DNA of 64,000 nucleotides from Burkholderia savannae. GTDB lineage: Bacteria; Pseudomonadota; Gammaproteobacteria; Burkholderiales; Burkholderiaceae. The DNA is taken from assembly GCF_001524445.2 (NCBI RefSeq), contig NZ_CP013417.1, positions 3,968,001-4,032,000 of the forward strand, written 5' to 3'. Both the position numbers and the translations under genes were made by a program. Below the pieces are notes generated by a model. That model saw nothing but the letters and a program-made list of their open reading frames with translations. It searched no databases and had not been told where the DNA came from. This document shows positions 37,158 through 45,902 of this stretch, piece by piece (positions within the stretch are counted from its first letter, which is position 1; each line of letters opens with the position of its first letter).

Positions 37158-38294
37158 TCACAGCGTGCGCGCGATCAGCTCCTTCATGATTTCATTGGTG
37201 CCGCCGTAAATCTGCTGCACGCGCGAATCGGCCCACGCGCGCGCGATCGGGTATTCCCACATGTAGCCGTAGCCGCCGTGCAGCTGCACGCAGCGGTCGA
37301 TCACCTTGAATTGCAGCTCGGTCGTCCAGTACTTCGCCATCGACGCCGTCGCCGCATCAAGCTTGCCCGCGAGTTGCAGCTCGATGCACTTGTCGACGAA
37401 CACGCGCCCGATCTGGATCTCGCTCTTGAGCTCGGCGAGCGCGTGGCGGCTCGTCTGGAAGTCGATCACCGCGCGGCCGAACGCGCGCCGCTCGCGCGTG
37501 TAGTCGAGCGTCCACGAAAGCGCCGCCTCGGCCGCTGCGATCGCGCTGATCGCGATCTGCAGCCGCTCCCACGGCAGCTCCTGCATCAGGTAGACGAAGC
37601 CGCGGTTCTCTTCGCCGAGCAGGTTGCCGGCCGGCACGCGCACGCCGTCGAAGAACAGCTCGGACGTGTCCTGCGCCTTCATGCCGACCTTCTTCAGCCG
37701 CTTGCCCTTGCTGAAGCCCGGCATGCCCGTGTCGACGACGAACAGGCTCGTGCCCTTCGAGCCGCCTTCGGGCGTCGTGCGCGCGACGACGATCACGACG
37801 TCCGCGTGCCAGCCGTTCGTGATGAAGATCTTCGAGCCGTTGAGCACGTAGTGGTCGCCTTCGCGCACCGCGCTCGTGCGCACGCCTTGCAGGTCGGAGC
37901 CCGCGCCGGGCTCGGTCATCGCGATCGCGCCAATCATCTCGGCGCTCGCGAGCTTCGGCAGATAGCGCGCCTTCAGCGCGTCGCTGCCGTAATGGAGGAT
38001 GTACGGCGCGACGATCTCCGAATGCAGCCCGAAGCCGAGCCCCGACGCGCCCGCGCGCGCGATCTCCTCGAACAGCACCACGCTGTAGCGGATGTCCGCG
38101 CCCGCGCCGCCGTATGCCTCCGGCATGCTCGCGCAGTGGTAGCCGGCCTTGGCCGCCTTCGTCCACACGTCGCGGTCGACGTAGCCCTGATCTTCCCAGC
38201 GCTCGTGGTGCGGCATCACTTCAGACTCGATGAATCGGCGGACGGACTCGCGGAACTGCTCGTGCTCTTCGGCGAAGATGGTGCGTGGAATCAT
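37158..38294 (-). CDS. Acyl-CoA dehydrogenase
   Basis: A 378-residue FAD enzyme that makes the alpha-beta double bond of acyl-CoA. The family signatures AMTEPGAGSDLQGV and SQ/DF-type QLHGGYGYMWEYPIARAW are present, with the closing RVQQIYGGTNEIMKELIA. The catalytic base in this family sits in that last segment (the Glu of GGTNEI). The start is the Met of MIPRTIFAEEHEQFRESV. It faces the GlxA-like regulator gene across 110 bases, which suggests control by it. Together with the CoA transferase, hydratase/dehydrogenase and thiolase it forms a complete beta-oxidation set. Confidence 0.94.
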   Translation of the reverse strand: MIPRTIFAEEHEQFRESVRRFIESEVMPHHERWEDQGYVDRDVWTKAAKAGYHCASMPEAYGGAGADIRYSVVLFEEIARAGASGLGFGLHSEIVAPYILHYGSDALKARYLPKLASAEMIGAIAMTEPGAGSDLQGVRTSAVREGDHYVLNGSKIFITNGWHADVVIVVARTTPEGGSKGTSLFVVDTGMPGFSKGKRLKKVGMKAQDTSELFFDGVRVPAGNLLGEENRGFVYLMQELPWERLQIAISAIAAAEAALSWTLDYTRERRAFGRAVIDFQTSRHALAELKSEIQIGRVFVDKCIELQLAGKLDAATASMAKYWTTELQFKVIDRCVQLHGGYGYMWEYPIARAWADSRVQQIYGGTNEIMKELIARTL

Positions 38295-38404
38295 GGCGTC
38301 TCCAATGAGGGAATCGCTCGGCGGCCGGCGTCGGCGCCTGCTGTTTGCGGTATTTGAGCAAGTCCGCGACAATCTGCGTTGATTCGAAACGCCATTTTCT
38401 TGAC

Positions 38405-39478
38405 ATGAAAAAACAGCTGCGCGGCGCTGGCCGGCCCGGTGTCGCGATCCTTCTGCCGCCGCGGCTGTTGGGCGGCTACGTTTTCCTCACGCAGGAAATG
38501 CTGCTGCTCGCCGGCACGATGAGGGCGCGCAGCCTCGACGTCGTCAACAGCCGGCTGTTCGACATCGCGATCCTGTCGCACGACGGCCGGCCGGTGCGGA
38601 CGATCGGCGGCATCGACGTGCCGGCGACGGGCGCGCTGCGCGAGCCCGACGCGCACGAAGTCGTGATCGTTCCCGCGCAGTTCATGCCGGACGAGCAGAT
38701 CGACGCGGTAGAGCGCGTCTTCATCGACTGGCTCAAGCGCCGCTACGCGGCGGGCGCGCTCGTCGTCGGGCTCAACGCGGCGCCGCTGATCGCGAAGGCC
38801 GGCCTGCTCGACGGGCGCGGCGCGACCGGGCTGCCGAGCGAGCGCACGCTGTTCGCGCGGCATTTTCCGGCGGTGCGCTACATGCCGTCGGCGCCGCTCA
38901 TCGTCGACGGGCGGCTCATCACCGTAAGCGGGATCAATCCGGCTGTCGACGCTTGCGCGTACGTGATCGACTACTGCTTCGGCGCGGGCGTGTCGCAGCG
39001 GCTGCTGCGGGTCGCGCTCACGCAGTCGCTGCCGTCGTACGAGCACATGGCCGTGTGGGCCGCGCAATACAAGCGGCACGGCGACGGGCCGGTGCTCGCG
39101 GTGCAGGACATCGTCGAGCGCGCGCTCGCGCATCCGCCGACGCTCGCCGAGCTCGCCGTGCGCGCGGCGATGAGCGAGCGCACGCTGTCGCGCCGCTTCG
39201 CAGCCGCGACCGGGTTGACGCTGCGGCGCTACGTCGCCGTGCTGCGCGTCGAGCTCGCCGCGTTCCTGCTGCGCACGAGCCGGATGACGCTCGATCACAT
39301 CGCCGACGAATGCGGCTTCGCGAGCGCGAGCGCGCTGAGCCATGCGTTCCTGGCCGGGCATGGGTGCAGCCCGATTCAGTATCGGCATCGGCATCGGCCG
39401 GATGCGCGGCGGGCGGCGGCGGCGGGCGGCGGTGCGGGCGCGGTTTCGGGGGCGGGCGGGACGAACGCGGGCGACTGA
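38405..39478 (+). CDS. GlxA-type AraC-family transcriptional regulator
   Basis: A 357-residue regulator with an N-terminal DJ-1/PfpI-like domain (about 10-190; GVAILLPPRLLGGYVFLTQE and HEVVIVPAQFMPDEQIDAVE) and a C-terminal AraC-type double helix-turn-helix (ELAVRAAMSERTLSRRFAAA; RMTLDHIADECGFASASALS). The nucleophile cysteine of active DJ-1 enzymes is replaced in GLNAAPLIAKAG, as is common in regulators. The start chosen is the ATG of MKKQLRG; an upstream TTG is possible. Divergent from the acyl-CoA dehydrogenase gene, which it may control. The last 25 residues are a Gly/Ala tail. Confidence 0.88.
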   Translation: MKKQLRGAGRPGVAILLPPRLLGGYVFLTQEMLLLAGTMRARSLDVVNSRLFDIAILSHDGRPVRTIGGIDVPATGALREPDAHEVVIVPAQFMPDEQIDAVERVFIDWLKRRYAAGALVVGLNAAPLIAKAGLLDGRGATGLPSERTLFARHFPAVRYMPSAPLIVDGRLITVSGINPAVDACAYVIDYCFGAGVSQRLLRVALTQSLPSYEHMAVWAAQYKRHGDGPVLAVQDIVERALAHPPTLAELAVRAAMSERTLSRRFAAATGLTLRRYVAVLRVELAAFLLRTSRMTLDHIADECGFASASALSHAFLAGHGCSPIQYRHRHRPDARRAAAAGGGAGAVSGAGGTNAGD

Positions 39479-40226
39479 GATCGGGAGTCGGGCAGCGGGC
39501 GCGCTGCAGGAAGAGGCAAAAGGGGCAAAAGGACCCAAAGAACCAAAGGAGCTGAAAAGAGGCTAAAAAGGGGCCGACTCGAACAATGAGAGCGCCAAAC
39601 AAGCCGAAAGAAGCCGAAAGACCGGCGGGGCACGCGATGCGGCGTCCCAACGCGCTGAATGTGCAAGACGCGCGGCGGCACGCCGGCATCGCCGCGGGTT
39701 CGAACGCGCAGACGCGCGCCGGCCGCGTTCGTCGCCCGCTCCCGCGCGGTGGGCAACGCTCGCCCGCTTACGGCTCAAGATGGATCGGCACGCCCATCGC
39801 CTGCCGCCGAGCCGTTGCGCTTTGCCGTCGAATCGACACGCCGCGTCGCACGCAGCCGGCGACGCGAGAGCTCGCCGCGGCATCGTTCGCCTGCCGTTAG
39901 TCCGCCTTTTATCCTCCTTTTGTCTGCCTTTCGTCCTCCCTTTTGTCGGCCTTTTCCCGCCGTCCGTACGATCGGATAGCGAGCGCGCGGCTCGGTACGC
40001 AACGGCACGCCGCCCGGCGCCGTTCTCACCTTCACCCGCGAACGCCTCACCTTTCGCCGCAGCGTCGCGGCGTGTGAACGGCGTCGGCTCGCCATTCATT
40101 CCGCACTGCACGATCGCCGCTCTTTCCCGCCCCACAAGGCTCAGGCCGACTCCGGCATCGTGGCGAAGACAAACGCGACTGCGATGCCGCCCCCCTCGTT
40201 CGCCGCCGCCTCCCTCGTCAATTCAC
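39479..40226. other. Intergenic with purine- and pyrimidine-rich tracts
   Basis: About 750 bases without a credible gene. A purine-rich tract (AAAAGGGGC/AAAGGAGC-type) spans about 39508-39570, and a pyrimidine-rich tract (CCTTTTGTC/CCTCC-type) spans about 39898-39958. No T-run hairpin was found for the GlxA-like gene. Confidence 0.45.
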
Positions 40227-40255
40227 TTGAAACATTACAAGAAAATCTATATAAA
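40227..40255 (+). promoter_or_regulatory. Sigma-70 type promoter of the PaaX-desaturase unit
   Basis: TTGAAA (40227-40232), 17-base spacer, TATAAA (40250-40255), in a short AT-rich island 48 bases before the PaaX-like start. Both hexamers are near consensus. Confidence 0.7.
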
Positions 40256-40302
40256 TGAATTCTAAGTAATCACCTTTCGCTTTCCGGCCAAGAAATCTCC
40301 CC

Positions 40303-41139
40303 ATGACGCAACCCACCGCGAAACATCTGATCCTCGATTTGCTGGTCGCGAAGGACGGCGAGCCGCTGCAGGTGCGCGAAGCGATCATCGCGTGCCGGCT
40401 GTTCGGCCTCACCGAGAACAGCGTGCGCGTCGCGCTCGCGCGGCTCGCGGCCGAGTCGCTCGTCGAAGGCGCCGAGCGCGGCAGCTACCGGCTCGGGCCG
40501 TCGGCCGTCGAGCTCTCCGAGGAGCTGACCGCGTGGCGCACCGTCGAATCGCGGCTGCGCCGCTGGAGCGGCGCGTATCTGATGGTGTCGTGCATCTCGC
40601 TCGGACGCGTCGATCGCACCGCGCTCGCGCGCCGCGAGCGCGCGCTCGAGATGCTCGGCTTCCGCGAATGGGACAAGAGCCTGTACATGCGCCCGGACAA
40701 CGTCGAAGGCAACGTCGACGCCGTGCGCCGGCGGCTGACGAAGCTCGGCGTCGAGCCGTCGGCGGCGGTGTTCGTCGCAATGGGCTTCGACGCCGAGCAG
40801 GAAGCGCGCATCCGCGCGCTGTGGGACGGCGAGGCGCTGTCGGATACATATCGCACGCTCGGCGCGCAGCTCGAAGACTGGCTCGCGCGCGCACCGGAGC
40901 TCGATCTCGACGTCGCCGCGCGCGAGGCGTTCCTGCTCGGCGGCAAGGCGATCCGGCAAGTCGTGTTCGATCCGCTGCTGCCCGAGCCGTTCGTCGACGT
41001 CGCCGCGCGCGCCGCGTTCATCGAATGCGCGCGGCGCTACGTCGCGGCAGGCCACCGGGTCTGGCGCGCGCTCCTCGACAGCGAGCATCCGTCCGCGCCG
41101 GGCGCGGCGCGCGCCGCCGTGGCCGGCCATCTGCACTAG
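40303..41139 (+). CDS. PaaX-family transcriptional regulator
   Basis: A 278-residue protein. The N-terminal winged helix-turn-helix (VREAIIACRLFGLTENSVRV, ALARLAAESLVEGAERGSYR) and the PaaX C-terminal region (WDGEALSDTYRTLGAQLEDW, QVVFDPLLPEPFVD) match the family that represses phenylacetate-type operons in response to CoA thioesters. Here the next gene, 26 bases on, encodes a desaturase, not a phenylacetate enzyme, so the ligand may be an acyl-CoA. A strong promoter precedes it. Confidence 0.88.
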   Translation: MTQPTAKHLILDLLVAKDGEPLQVREAIIACRLFGLTENSVRVALARLAAESLVEGAERGSYRLGPSAVELSEELTAWRTVESRLRRWSGAYLMVSCISLGRVDRTALARRERALEMLGFREWDKSLYMRPDNVEGNVDAVRRRLTKLGVEPSAAVFVAMGFDAEQEARIRALWDGEALSDTYRTLGAQLEDWLARAPELDLDVAAREAFLLGGKAIRQVVFDPLLPEPFVDVAARAAFIECARRYVAAGHRVWRALLDSEHPSAPGAARAAVAGHLH

Positions 41140-41165
41140 CGCGACGCATTGGGGGAGACATCGAC

Positions 41166-42155
41166 ATGACCGACAGAATCCGCATCCGCGACCTCTTCAC
41201 CCGCGACGAGATCCGTTCGCTGACCGCACGCTCGAACCGGCGCGGCGCATGGGCGGTCGGCTCGACGTGGGCGGTGATCGCGCTCGCGTTCGCGGGCCTC
41301 GCCTACGCGCGCGCGCATTTCCCGCCGTGGGGCTTCGCGCTGGCGCTCGCGGTCGGCATGACGATTCTCGCCGGACGCCAGCTCTGTCTCGGCATCCTCC
41401 AGCACGACGCCGCGCACGGCACGCTGTTTCGCACGCGTTGGGCGAACGATGTGCTCGTCGACTGGCTGTGCGCGCGCCCGATCTGGAACGAGCTGCGCAA
41501 GTACCGCCCGTATCACCTGACTCACCACGCGACGACGTCGTCGAGCGCCGATCCGGATCTGTCGCTCGTCGCGGGCCTGCCGACGACGCGCGCGTCGCTC
41601 GCGCGCAAGTTCCTGCGCGACGTTTCCGGCGTGACGGGCGTCAAGTTCCTGATCGGCCGCGCGCTGATGGACGCGGGCGTGCTCGAGTGGTCGCTGACGA
41701 ACGACATCCGGCGCGTGCCGCAGGCAGGCCGCCGCTGGCGGGACTATCCGCTCGCGTTCTTCCGCGCCGCGGCCGGCATGCTGATCACGAACGGCATCCT
41801 GCTCGGCGCGCTGTGGGCGAGCGGCCATCCGTGGCTGTACGGCGTGTGGGTGCTCGCGTACGTGACGCCGTTTCCGCTGTTCATCCGCATCCGTTCGATG
41901 GCCGAGCATGCGTGCCTCGAAACGGGCGACGATCCGCTGCGCAACACGCGCACGACGCACGCCGGCTGGCTCGCGCGCGCGACCGTCGCGCCGATTCGCG
42001 TGAACTACCACGTCGAGCATCACCTGATGGCGTCGGTGCCGTACTTCCGGCTGCCGAAGATGCACCGGATGCTGCGCGAGCGCGGCTGCGTCGCGCGGCC
42101 GCCGTCGTATTGGCAGGTGATGAAGGCCGTCAGCGGAAAGCCGCCGGCGGCCTGA
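41166..42155 (+). CDS. Membrane fatty-acid desaturase family protein
   Basis: A 329-residue integral membrane di-iron enzyme. Three histidine boxes are visible: HDAAH near 80, HLTHH near 119 and HVEHH near 283, separated by hydrophobic segments (AVGSTWAVIALAFAGLAYAR; GFALALAVGMTILAG; AGMLITNGILLGALWA; LYGVWVLAYVTPFPLFI). It should insert a double bond or hydroxyl group in an acyl chain using a ferredoxin-type donor. GGGGGAGA lies upstream as ribosome binding site. Second gene of the PaaX unit. Confidence 0.9.
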   Translation: MTDRIRIRDLFTRDEIRSLTARSNRRGAWAVGSTWAVIALAFAGLAYARAHFPPWGFALALAVGMTILAGRQLCLGILQHDAAHGTLFRTRWANDVLVDWLCARPIWNELRKYRPYHLTHHATTSSSADPDLSLVAGLPTTRASLARKFLRDVSGVTGVKFLIGRALMDAGVLEWSLTNDIRRVPQAGRRWRDYPLAFFRAAAGMLITNGILLGALWASGHPWLYGVWVLAYVTPFPLFIRIRSMAEHACLETGDDPLRNTRTTHAGWLARATVAPIRVNYHVEHHLMASVPYFRLPKMHRMLRERGCVARPPSYWQVMKAVSGKPPAA

Positions 42156-42969
42156 GTTTTTCGAGCTTCGGCCCCGCGTCGGATGACGAGCGTCCGCCGT
42201 GGGATGAAACTTGCGGGCCCGGCGGCGCGTCGTGGTAATAAAGTACGGCACGGCGCCGGCGGCGGCTCGTTCCTGATGCCGCTCATTACACGGCGCGGTG
42301 TCCCGGCTCCGGCATCGCGGGCTCTCGCACGTCGTTCGACGTCGGACGACCGAGTTGCGGCGTTCATCAAGCCGGTACCGCTCGCCGCGCTCGTCGCGCT
42401 CGTCGTCTTGCTCGCTCACGTTCTCCCGCCGTCGATGCGACGGAGCAGATGCCGCGTCACGATCCGAGCTATCGAACCGTGGCGTTTTTCTGCAATGCAA
42501 GTGAGCGATGGGCCAGACGCCACCGCATTCGATGCAGCACACAGAACAGCTTCAATCCGAACGAGAAAGCCTGCCCGCAACCAGTGGACAATTTGGGGAT
42601 AAACCACCACTCAGACTGTGCACCTCAAAAGTTGTTCTTCACGGTGCGCGACAATTCATTGCCTGTACAGATGGTTGGCCGATCGACAGGGCATTGATGC
42701 GAAAGGCATCTTGGCGCTTATCCACAGAAGACCACAGCCTTTATTGACTATTACTACATATGTATACAAACAAAATACAAAAACACAGACGGTAATGCAT
42801 ATGTCCGACGGCACAGAAAAAGATGCTCCGCCGCCGAGCGCTTATGCGAAGCGGCGATCATCCCGAATCCGTCGAACGCCCATCGCCGCACAGCCGGCGA
42901 GCATCCCTGCAGGCGGCACTTTTTCACAACCGCTCGAAGTCTCCGAGCACCGATTTCTTCAGGGGACAA
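42156..42969. other. Intergenic, no gene seen
   Basis: About 810 bases after the desaturase. It contains an isolated DnaA-box sequence TTATCCACA (42718-42726) and an AT-rich patch at about 42735-42795 (TACATATGTATAC). Frames on both strands lack motifs and plausible starts. Confidence 0.45.
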
Positions 42970-43004
42970 AAAAGGGCGCTCGAAACCCGGCCGAACGCCC
43001 TTGT
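42970..43004 (-). terminator. Terminator of the PadR-DUF1700 operon
   Basis: AAGGGCG (42972-42978) pairs with CGCCCTT (42996-43002); on the minus strand the stem is followed by TTTTTT. It lies 40 bases past the DUF1700 stop. Confidence 0.75.
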
Positions 43005-43041
43005 CATTTCCACAGCCACGGCCTGACCGAATCGCCGAGCC

Positions 43042-44220
43042 TCAGCTCACCCGCTCCCGCTCGAGCTTCGCCGACACCGCATCGATCCGCCGCCGCACGT
43101 ACCGCACGAGCGCGCGCCATGTGACCCGCGTGAGCCAGATGCACACGAGCAGCCCGACGATCCCGATCGGCAGCATCGCGAGCCCGTAGCCGAACGCGAT
43201 GCCGCCGAGCGCGAATCCCGTCGGCGCGGCGACGCTGACGTGCTGCTTGCCGTTGTCGACAGTGATCCGGCCGCCGACGATCGACACCGAGTTCTCGCCG
43301 TTCGTCACCGACAGGTGCATGCCGCCGTGGCCGTCCGGCGTCATCTGCACGTTGCCGCCCGCGATGCCCGGAACGTTCAGGCCCGGCGCCGACGCCCCCG
43401 TGTTCGCGACCGTCATCTGATCGCCGCTCGCGCTCTTCAGATCGAGCGCGATCACGTCGGCGCGCGCGATGCTGAGCGTGTCGTCCTTGCCCGCCGCGAG
43501 CAGCTCGCGCGCGCCGTCGCCCATCGCGTCGATCGACAGCTTGCCGTCCTGCTTGCGCGCGTCTATCACGCCCTTGCGCGTGACGATCGACACGCGGCTG
43601 CCGTCGTGCAGGTCGAGCACGTAGCGCTCGCCGTCGACGCGCAGCTCCTTCGCGTCGTTCAGCGCATCGGCGGCCGCGGCGCTCGCGCTTTGCGCATCCT
43701 TCTCGATCTTGCCGCCTTGCGCCTGCTTGCCGCCCGGCGCGCCCTTGCCGGCCGCGGCGCCCGCGACGTCGGCCTGCCCCGCGCCGCCGCCGAACGGCAG
43801 CACGCCCGGCACAGGCGTGCCGAACACGTAATGGCTGCCGAACGCGACGAGCGTGACGAGGCCCGCCACCGTCAGCGCGCCGAAGAACACGTAGCCCGTC
43901 GTCAGCACGAGCATGTACAGCAGGAACGGCACGAGCAGGATCACGTGCAGCAGCCCGAGCCCGGCGATCGAGCCGACGACGCGCATCAGATTGCCGAACG
44001 AGCGCCGCTCCTCCCATTGCCGGAAGTTCGCCTGCGCCTTCAGCTCTCGGGCGAGTTTCTCCGGATCGCCGAGCGCGGCGATCACGTCTTCCTCCGCGCG
44101 CCCGGCCGCGAGCGCGTCGCCGATGTATTCGCGGTAATCGGCGACGATCTCGTCGACTTCCCGCTTCGGCAGGCTGTCGAGCGCCTGCCGCAACCGCTGG
44201 ATGAATGCGTCCTGCTTCAT
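43042..44220 (-). CDS. DUF1700 (HAAS-type) membrane protein
   Basis: A 392-residue protein. The N-terminal helical HAAS/DUF1700 domain (MKQDAFIQRLRQALDSLPKR, EIVADYREYIGDALAAGRAE) is followed by two or three membrane helices (about 80-135), an Ala/Gly/Lys-rich linker, a beta-rich domain with SIARADVIALDLKSASGDQM and NSVSIVGGRITVDNGK repeats (DUF4097-like), and a C-terminal helix (AFGYGLAMLPIGIVGLLVCI). Start and PadR stop overlap (ATGA). Such proteins are the usual PadR partners and sense envelope state; the exact role is unknown. Confidence 0.85.
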   Translation of the reverse strand: MKQDAFIQRLRQALDSLPKREVDEIVADYREYIGDALAAGRAEEDVIAALGDPEKLARELKAQANFRQWEERRSFGNLMRVVGSIAGLGLLHVILLVPFLLYMLVLTTGYVFFGALTVAGLVTLVAFGSHYVFGTPVPGVLPFGGGAGQADVAGAAAGKGAPGGKQAQGGKIEKDAQSASAAAADALNDAKELRVDGERYVLDLHDGSRVSIVTRKGVIDARKQDGKLSIDAMGDGARELLAAGKDDTLSIARADVIALDLKSASGDQMTVANTGASAPGLNVPGIAGGNVQMTPDGHGGMHLSVTNGENSVSIVGGRITVDNGKQHVSVAAPTGFALGGIAFGYGLAMLPIGIVGLLVCIWLTRVTWRALVRYVRRRIDAVSAKLERERVS

Positions 44221-44558
44221 TGCCGCTCCTCTCCGTGCGCCGGCGTGCGGTGCAGCGCCAGCACACCGTTGACTTCGTCGACGAAACTTCGCCACTCGTC
44301 CTCCATCTGCCGCAGGCTCGCGCGCCCGGCGTCGGTGATCGAGTAGTACTTGCGCGGCGGCCCCGACGTCGATTCGACGAGGTAGGTCGTGACCCACGCC
44401 TCGGCCTGCAAGCGCCGCATCAGCGGATAGATCGTGCCTTCGCTGATCTCCATCGTTTCGGCGAGGGTCGACACGAGCTCGTACGCGTAGCTGTCGCGCC
44501 GCGCCAGCACGGCGAGCACGCACATGTCGAGCGTGCCTTTCTTCAACTGGGTCTTCAT
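44217..44558 (-). CDS. PadR-family transcriptional regulator
   Basis: A 113-residue regulator with the PadR winged helix: MKTQLKKGTLDMCVLAVLAR, then SYAYELVSTLAETMEISEGT, IYPLMRRLQAEAWVTTYLVE and the wing PRKYYSITDAG. The length is that of the short PadR-s2 group. Translationally coupled to the DUF1700 gene. Two 19-bp near-identical direct repeats upstream (44584-44602, 44670-44688) are candidate operators. Confidence 0.93.
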   Translation of the reverse strand: MKTQLKKGTLDMCVLAVLARRDSYAYELVSTLAETMEISEGTIYPLMRRLQAEAWVTTYLVESTSGPPRKYYSITDAGRASLRQMEDEWRSFVDEVNGVLALHRTPAHGEERQ

Positions 44559-44583
44559 TCCATTCCGCCGGCGTAGTGTGCGT

Positions 44584-44688
44584 TGCAAGGTACCCTGTTA
44601 TGTTCTGCCGCGGTCCGTTATGTGGCGTGCTGTGAACATGGGCGGACTATAGCAGCCGGTATCGGTCAATGCAAGGTACTGTTTTATG
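44584..44688 (-). promoter_or_regulatory. Promoter region of padR with two 19-bp direct repeats
   Basis: TGCAAGGTACCCTGTTATG (44584-44602) and TGCAAGGTACTGTTTTATG (44670-44688) agree at 16 of 19 positions, 86 bases apart, in the same orientation. The first lies 26 bases upstream of the PadR start. Likely binding sites of the regulator or another factor. Confidence 0.5.
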
Positions 44689-44969
44689 CACGACGGGTAT
44701 CACAAAGCGCGATGTGACACCCAAAGCAGGTTCAACGCCGGAATCCCAGAAAAATGCGTCGTTCCACATTGTGAACATCAATCAGCTCGTTGCTTGACGT
44801 GACGAGCAGCCAAGAGTTTGCTGCGTCCGCTTGGACTCCGACCCATCGCCTTACCTTATACGCAAGTCTGCCAACCGCACCCCGCAGGCCGGAACAAACC
44901 GTCGTCGGACAATGAGATAAACCGGGGCCCGTAAACTTTCGGCACGCTGCGTTTACTCCCGCTTGTTGC

Positions 44970-45320
44970 GTGAACGTCTTGGCCCTGAAAGCAGAAACCA
45001 AATTTGCTGACCTCGCTCCTGGTGAAGCGCGCCTGAACAAGCGAGCGAGGACATTGACGGAACGATCGGCGGCCAAGCCGACGGCTGGCGTGCCTCAGGC
45101 GTGTCGGGCTGGGGCAAGACGACGGTGGCGTACCGCTTCTTCGATAACGGCGAGGCCGAGTGAGGCGCAATTCTGGAGCCGCACTGGCCGGCAAGCCGCG
45201 GGGCTTTGGCCACTGTCTTACGCGATACCACGCGGAATGTATTTGCGTCCGACCCATGTGGCGACTCGACAGGGAAGCCCTTGTAGTACGGAAACGTCCG
45301 ATTCTCGATCACCCAAATGA
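44970..45320 (+). pseudogene. Fragment of an IS4-family transposase
   Basis: The segment starting ETKFADLAPGEARLNKRART, then AAKPTAGVPQAC in one frame and AYRFFDNGEAE...AILEPHW in the next, is the N-terminal region of IS4/Tn5-type transposases (which usually reads AYRFFDN after the first helices). A frameshift near 45110 and an early stop break it, and the catalytic DDE part is absent. Left-flank debris of the repeat-peptide cluster. Confidence 0.65.
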
Positions 45321-45568
45321 AACTCCGCATATATCGGAAATTTCTTAGTGAGGTTTGCGTAAAGCATTGATTTCAATGAACCGCGACACTGGGGAAGCGA
45401 TTTATGCAGCACATTCCTAGAGCATCCACTGATTTATCGGCATTACAAATGCTTGACACACCGATTACATATAATGCAATGTGAAGCTGCGTGTAGCCTC
45501 TCAATTGAAAAACGAGGAAGCACGCGTCACCTGCCCTAAATTCAGTTTCGTTAAAAAGGAGCATCAAT
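45321..45568. other. Leader region of the repeat-peptide gene
   Basis: About 250 AT-richer bases with no gene. A TATAAT element at 45473-45478 may be a -10 box, but the TTGACA sequence just upstream is too close (11 bases) to be its -35. AAAAAGGAG (45553-45561) is a strong ribosome binding site for the peptide gene. Confidence 0.45.
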
Positions 45569-45802
45569 ATGGCGATTTCCTTGGAAAACATAACGAGAAT
45601 TCATGAATTGACCGCTGGCGAGGTCGAGCCGATCGTAGCCAACGTCAAATACGCGCAGCGTAACGACGCCGAGGTAGCGCCGGTTGTAGCGAATGTGAAA
45701 TACGCACAGCGCAATGACGTCGAGGTAGAGCCGGTTGTGGCCAATGTCAAGTATGCGCAGCGTAACGATGAAGAAGTAATGGCTGTCGCCGAGGCTGTCT
45801 GA
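45569..45802 (+). CDS. Repeat-containing precursor-like peptide, 77 residues
   Basis: A 17-residue leader-like part (MAISLENITRIHELTAG) is followed by three 17-residue repeats at residues 18-34, 35-51 and 52-68. Each has the form E-V-x-P-(I/V)-V then an invariant ANVKYAQRND. A degenerate end (EVMAVAEAV) follows. No signal peptide, no cysteines, and no domain of known fold. The start has AAAAAGGAG at seven bases. The next gene, an Fe(II) oxygenase, begins 100 bases on in the same direction. The layout is that of a ribosomal peptide precursor with three cores. I know no characterised class with this core; a small repeat protein modified by the neighbours is the alternative. Confidence 0.75.
   Translation: MAISLENITRIHELTAGEVEPIVANVKYAQRNDAEVAPVVANVKYAQRNDVEVEPVVANVKYAQRNDEEVMAVAEAV
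45620..45772 (+). repeat. Three 51-bp coding repeats
   Basis: Units at 45620-45670, 45671-45721 and 45722-45772 encode EVxPxVANVKYAQRNDx. Residues VANVKYAQRND are identical in all three although several codons differ synonymously between copies. Confidence 0.9.
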
Positions 45803-45902
45803 ACGGCGCGGTAATGCTCATGCATTGCTGAATCCGCCTCTTGAGCAAGGGGCCTTGGCCTCTTGCTCACTTGTCCATGCTTCTCTGAACGGAGAATCGA
45901 AT

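Noticed and set aside
39586..40265. Small frames between the GlxA-like regulator and the PaaX-like gene
   Set aside because: All are Arg/Ser/Pro-rich, overlap each other on both strands and cross the purine and pyrimidine tracts; none has a credible start.
42718..42726. Perfect DnaA box TTATCCACA far from dnaA
   Set aside because: A single isolated nine-base match in a spacer, with no second box, AT-rich unwinding element or replication gene nearby; expected occasionally by chance.
42784..43124. Plus-strand frame starting in the AT-rich patch after the desaturase
   Set aside because: It runs through the terminator hairpin into the antisense of the DUF1700 gene and has no recognisable domain.
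45451..45478. TTGACA followed by TATAAT ahead of the repeat-peptide gene
   Set aside because: The two hexamers are only 11 bases apart, too close for a sigma-70 promoter; only the TATAAT is kept as a possible -10 box.
45620..45772. Possible CRISPR array at the 51-bp repeats
   Set aside because: The units are contiguous with no spacers, keep one reading frame and encode a conserved peptide.
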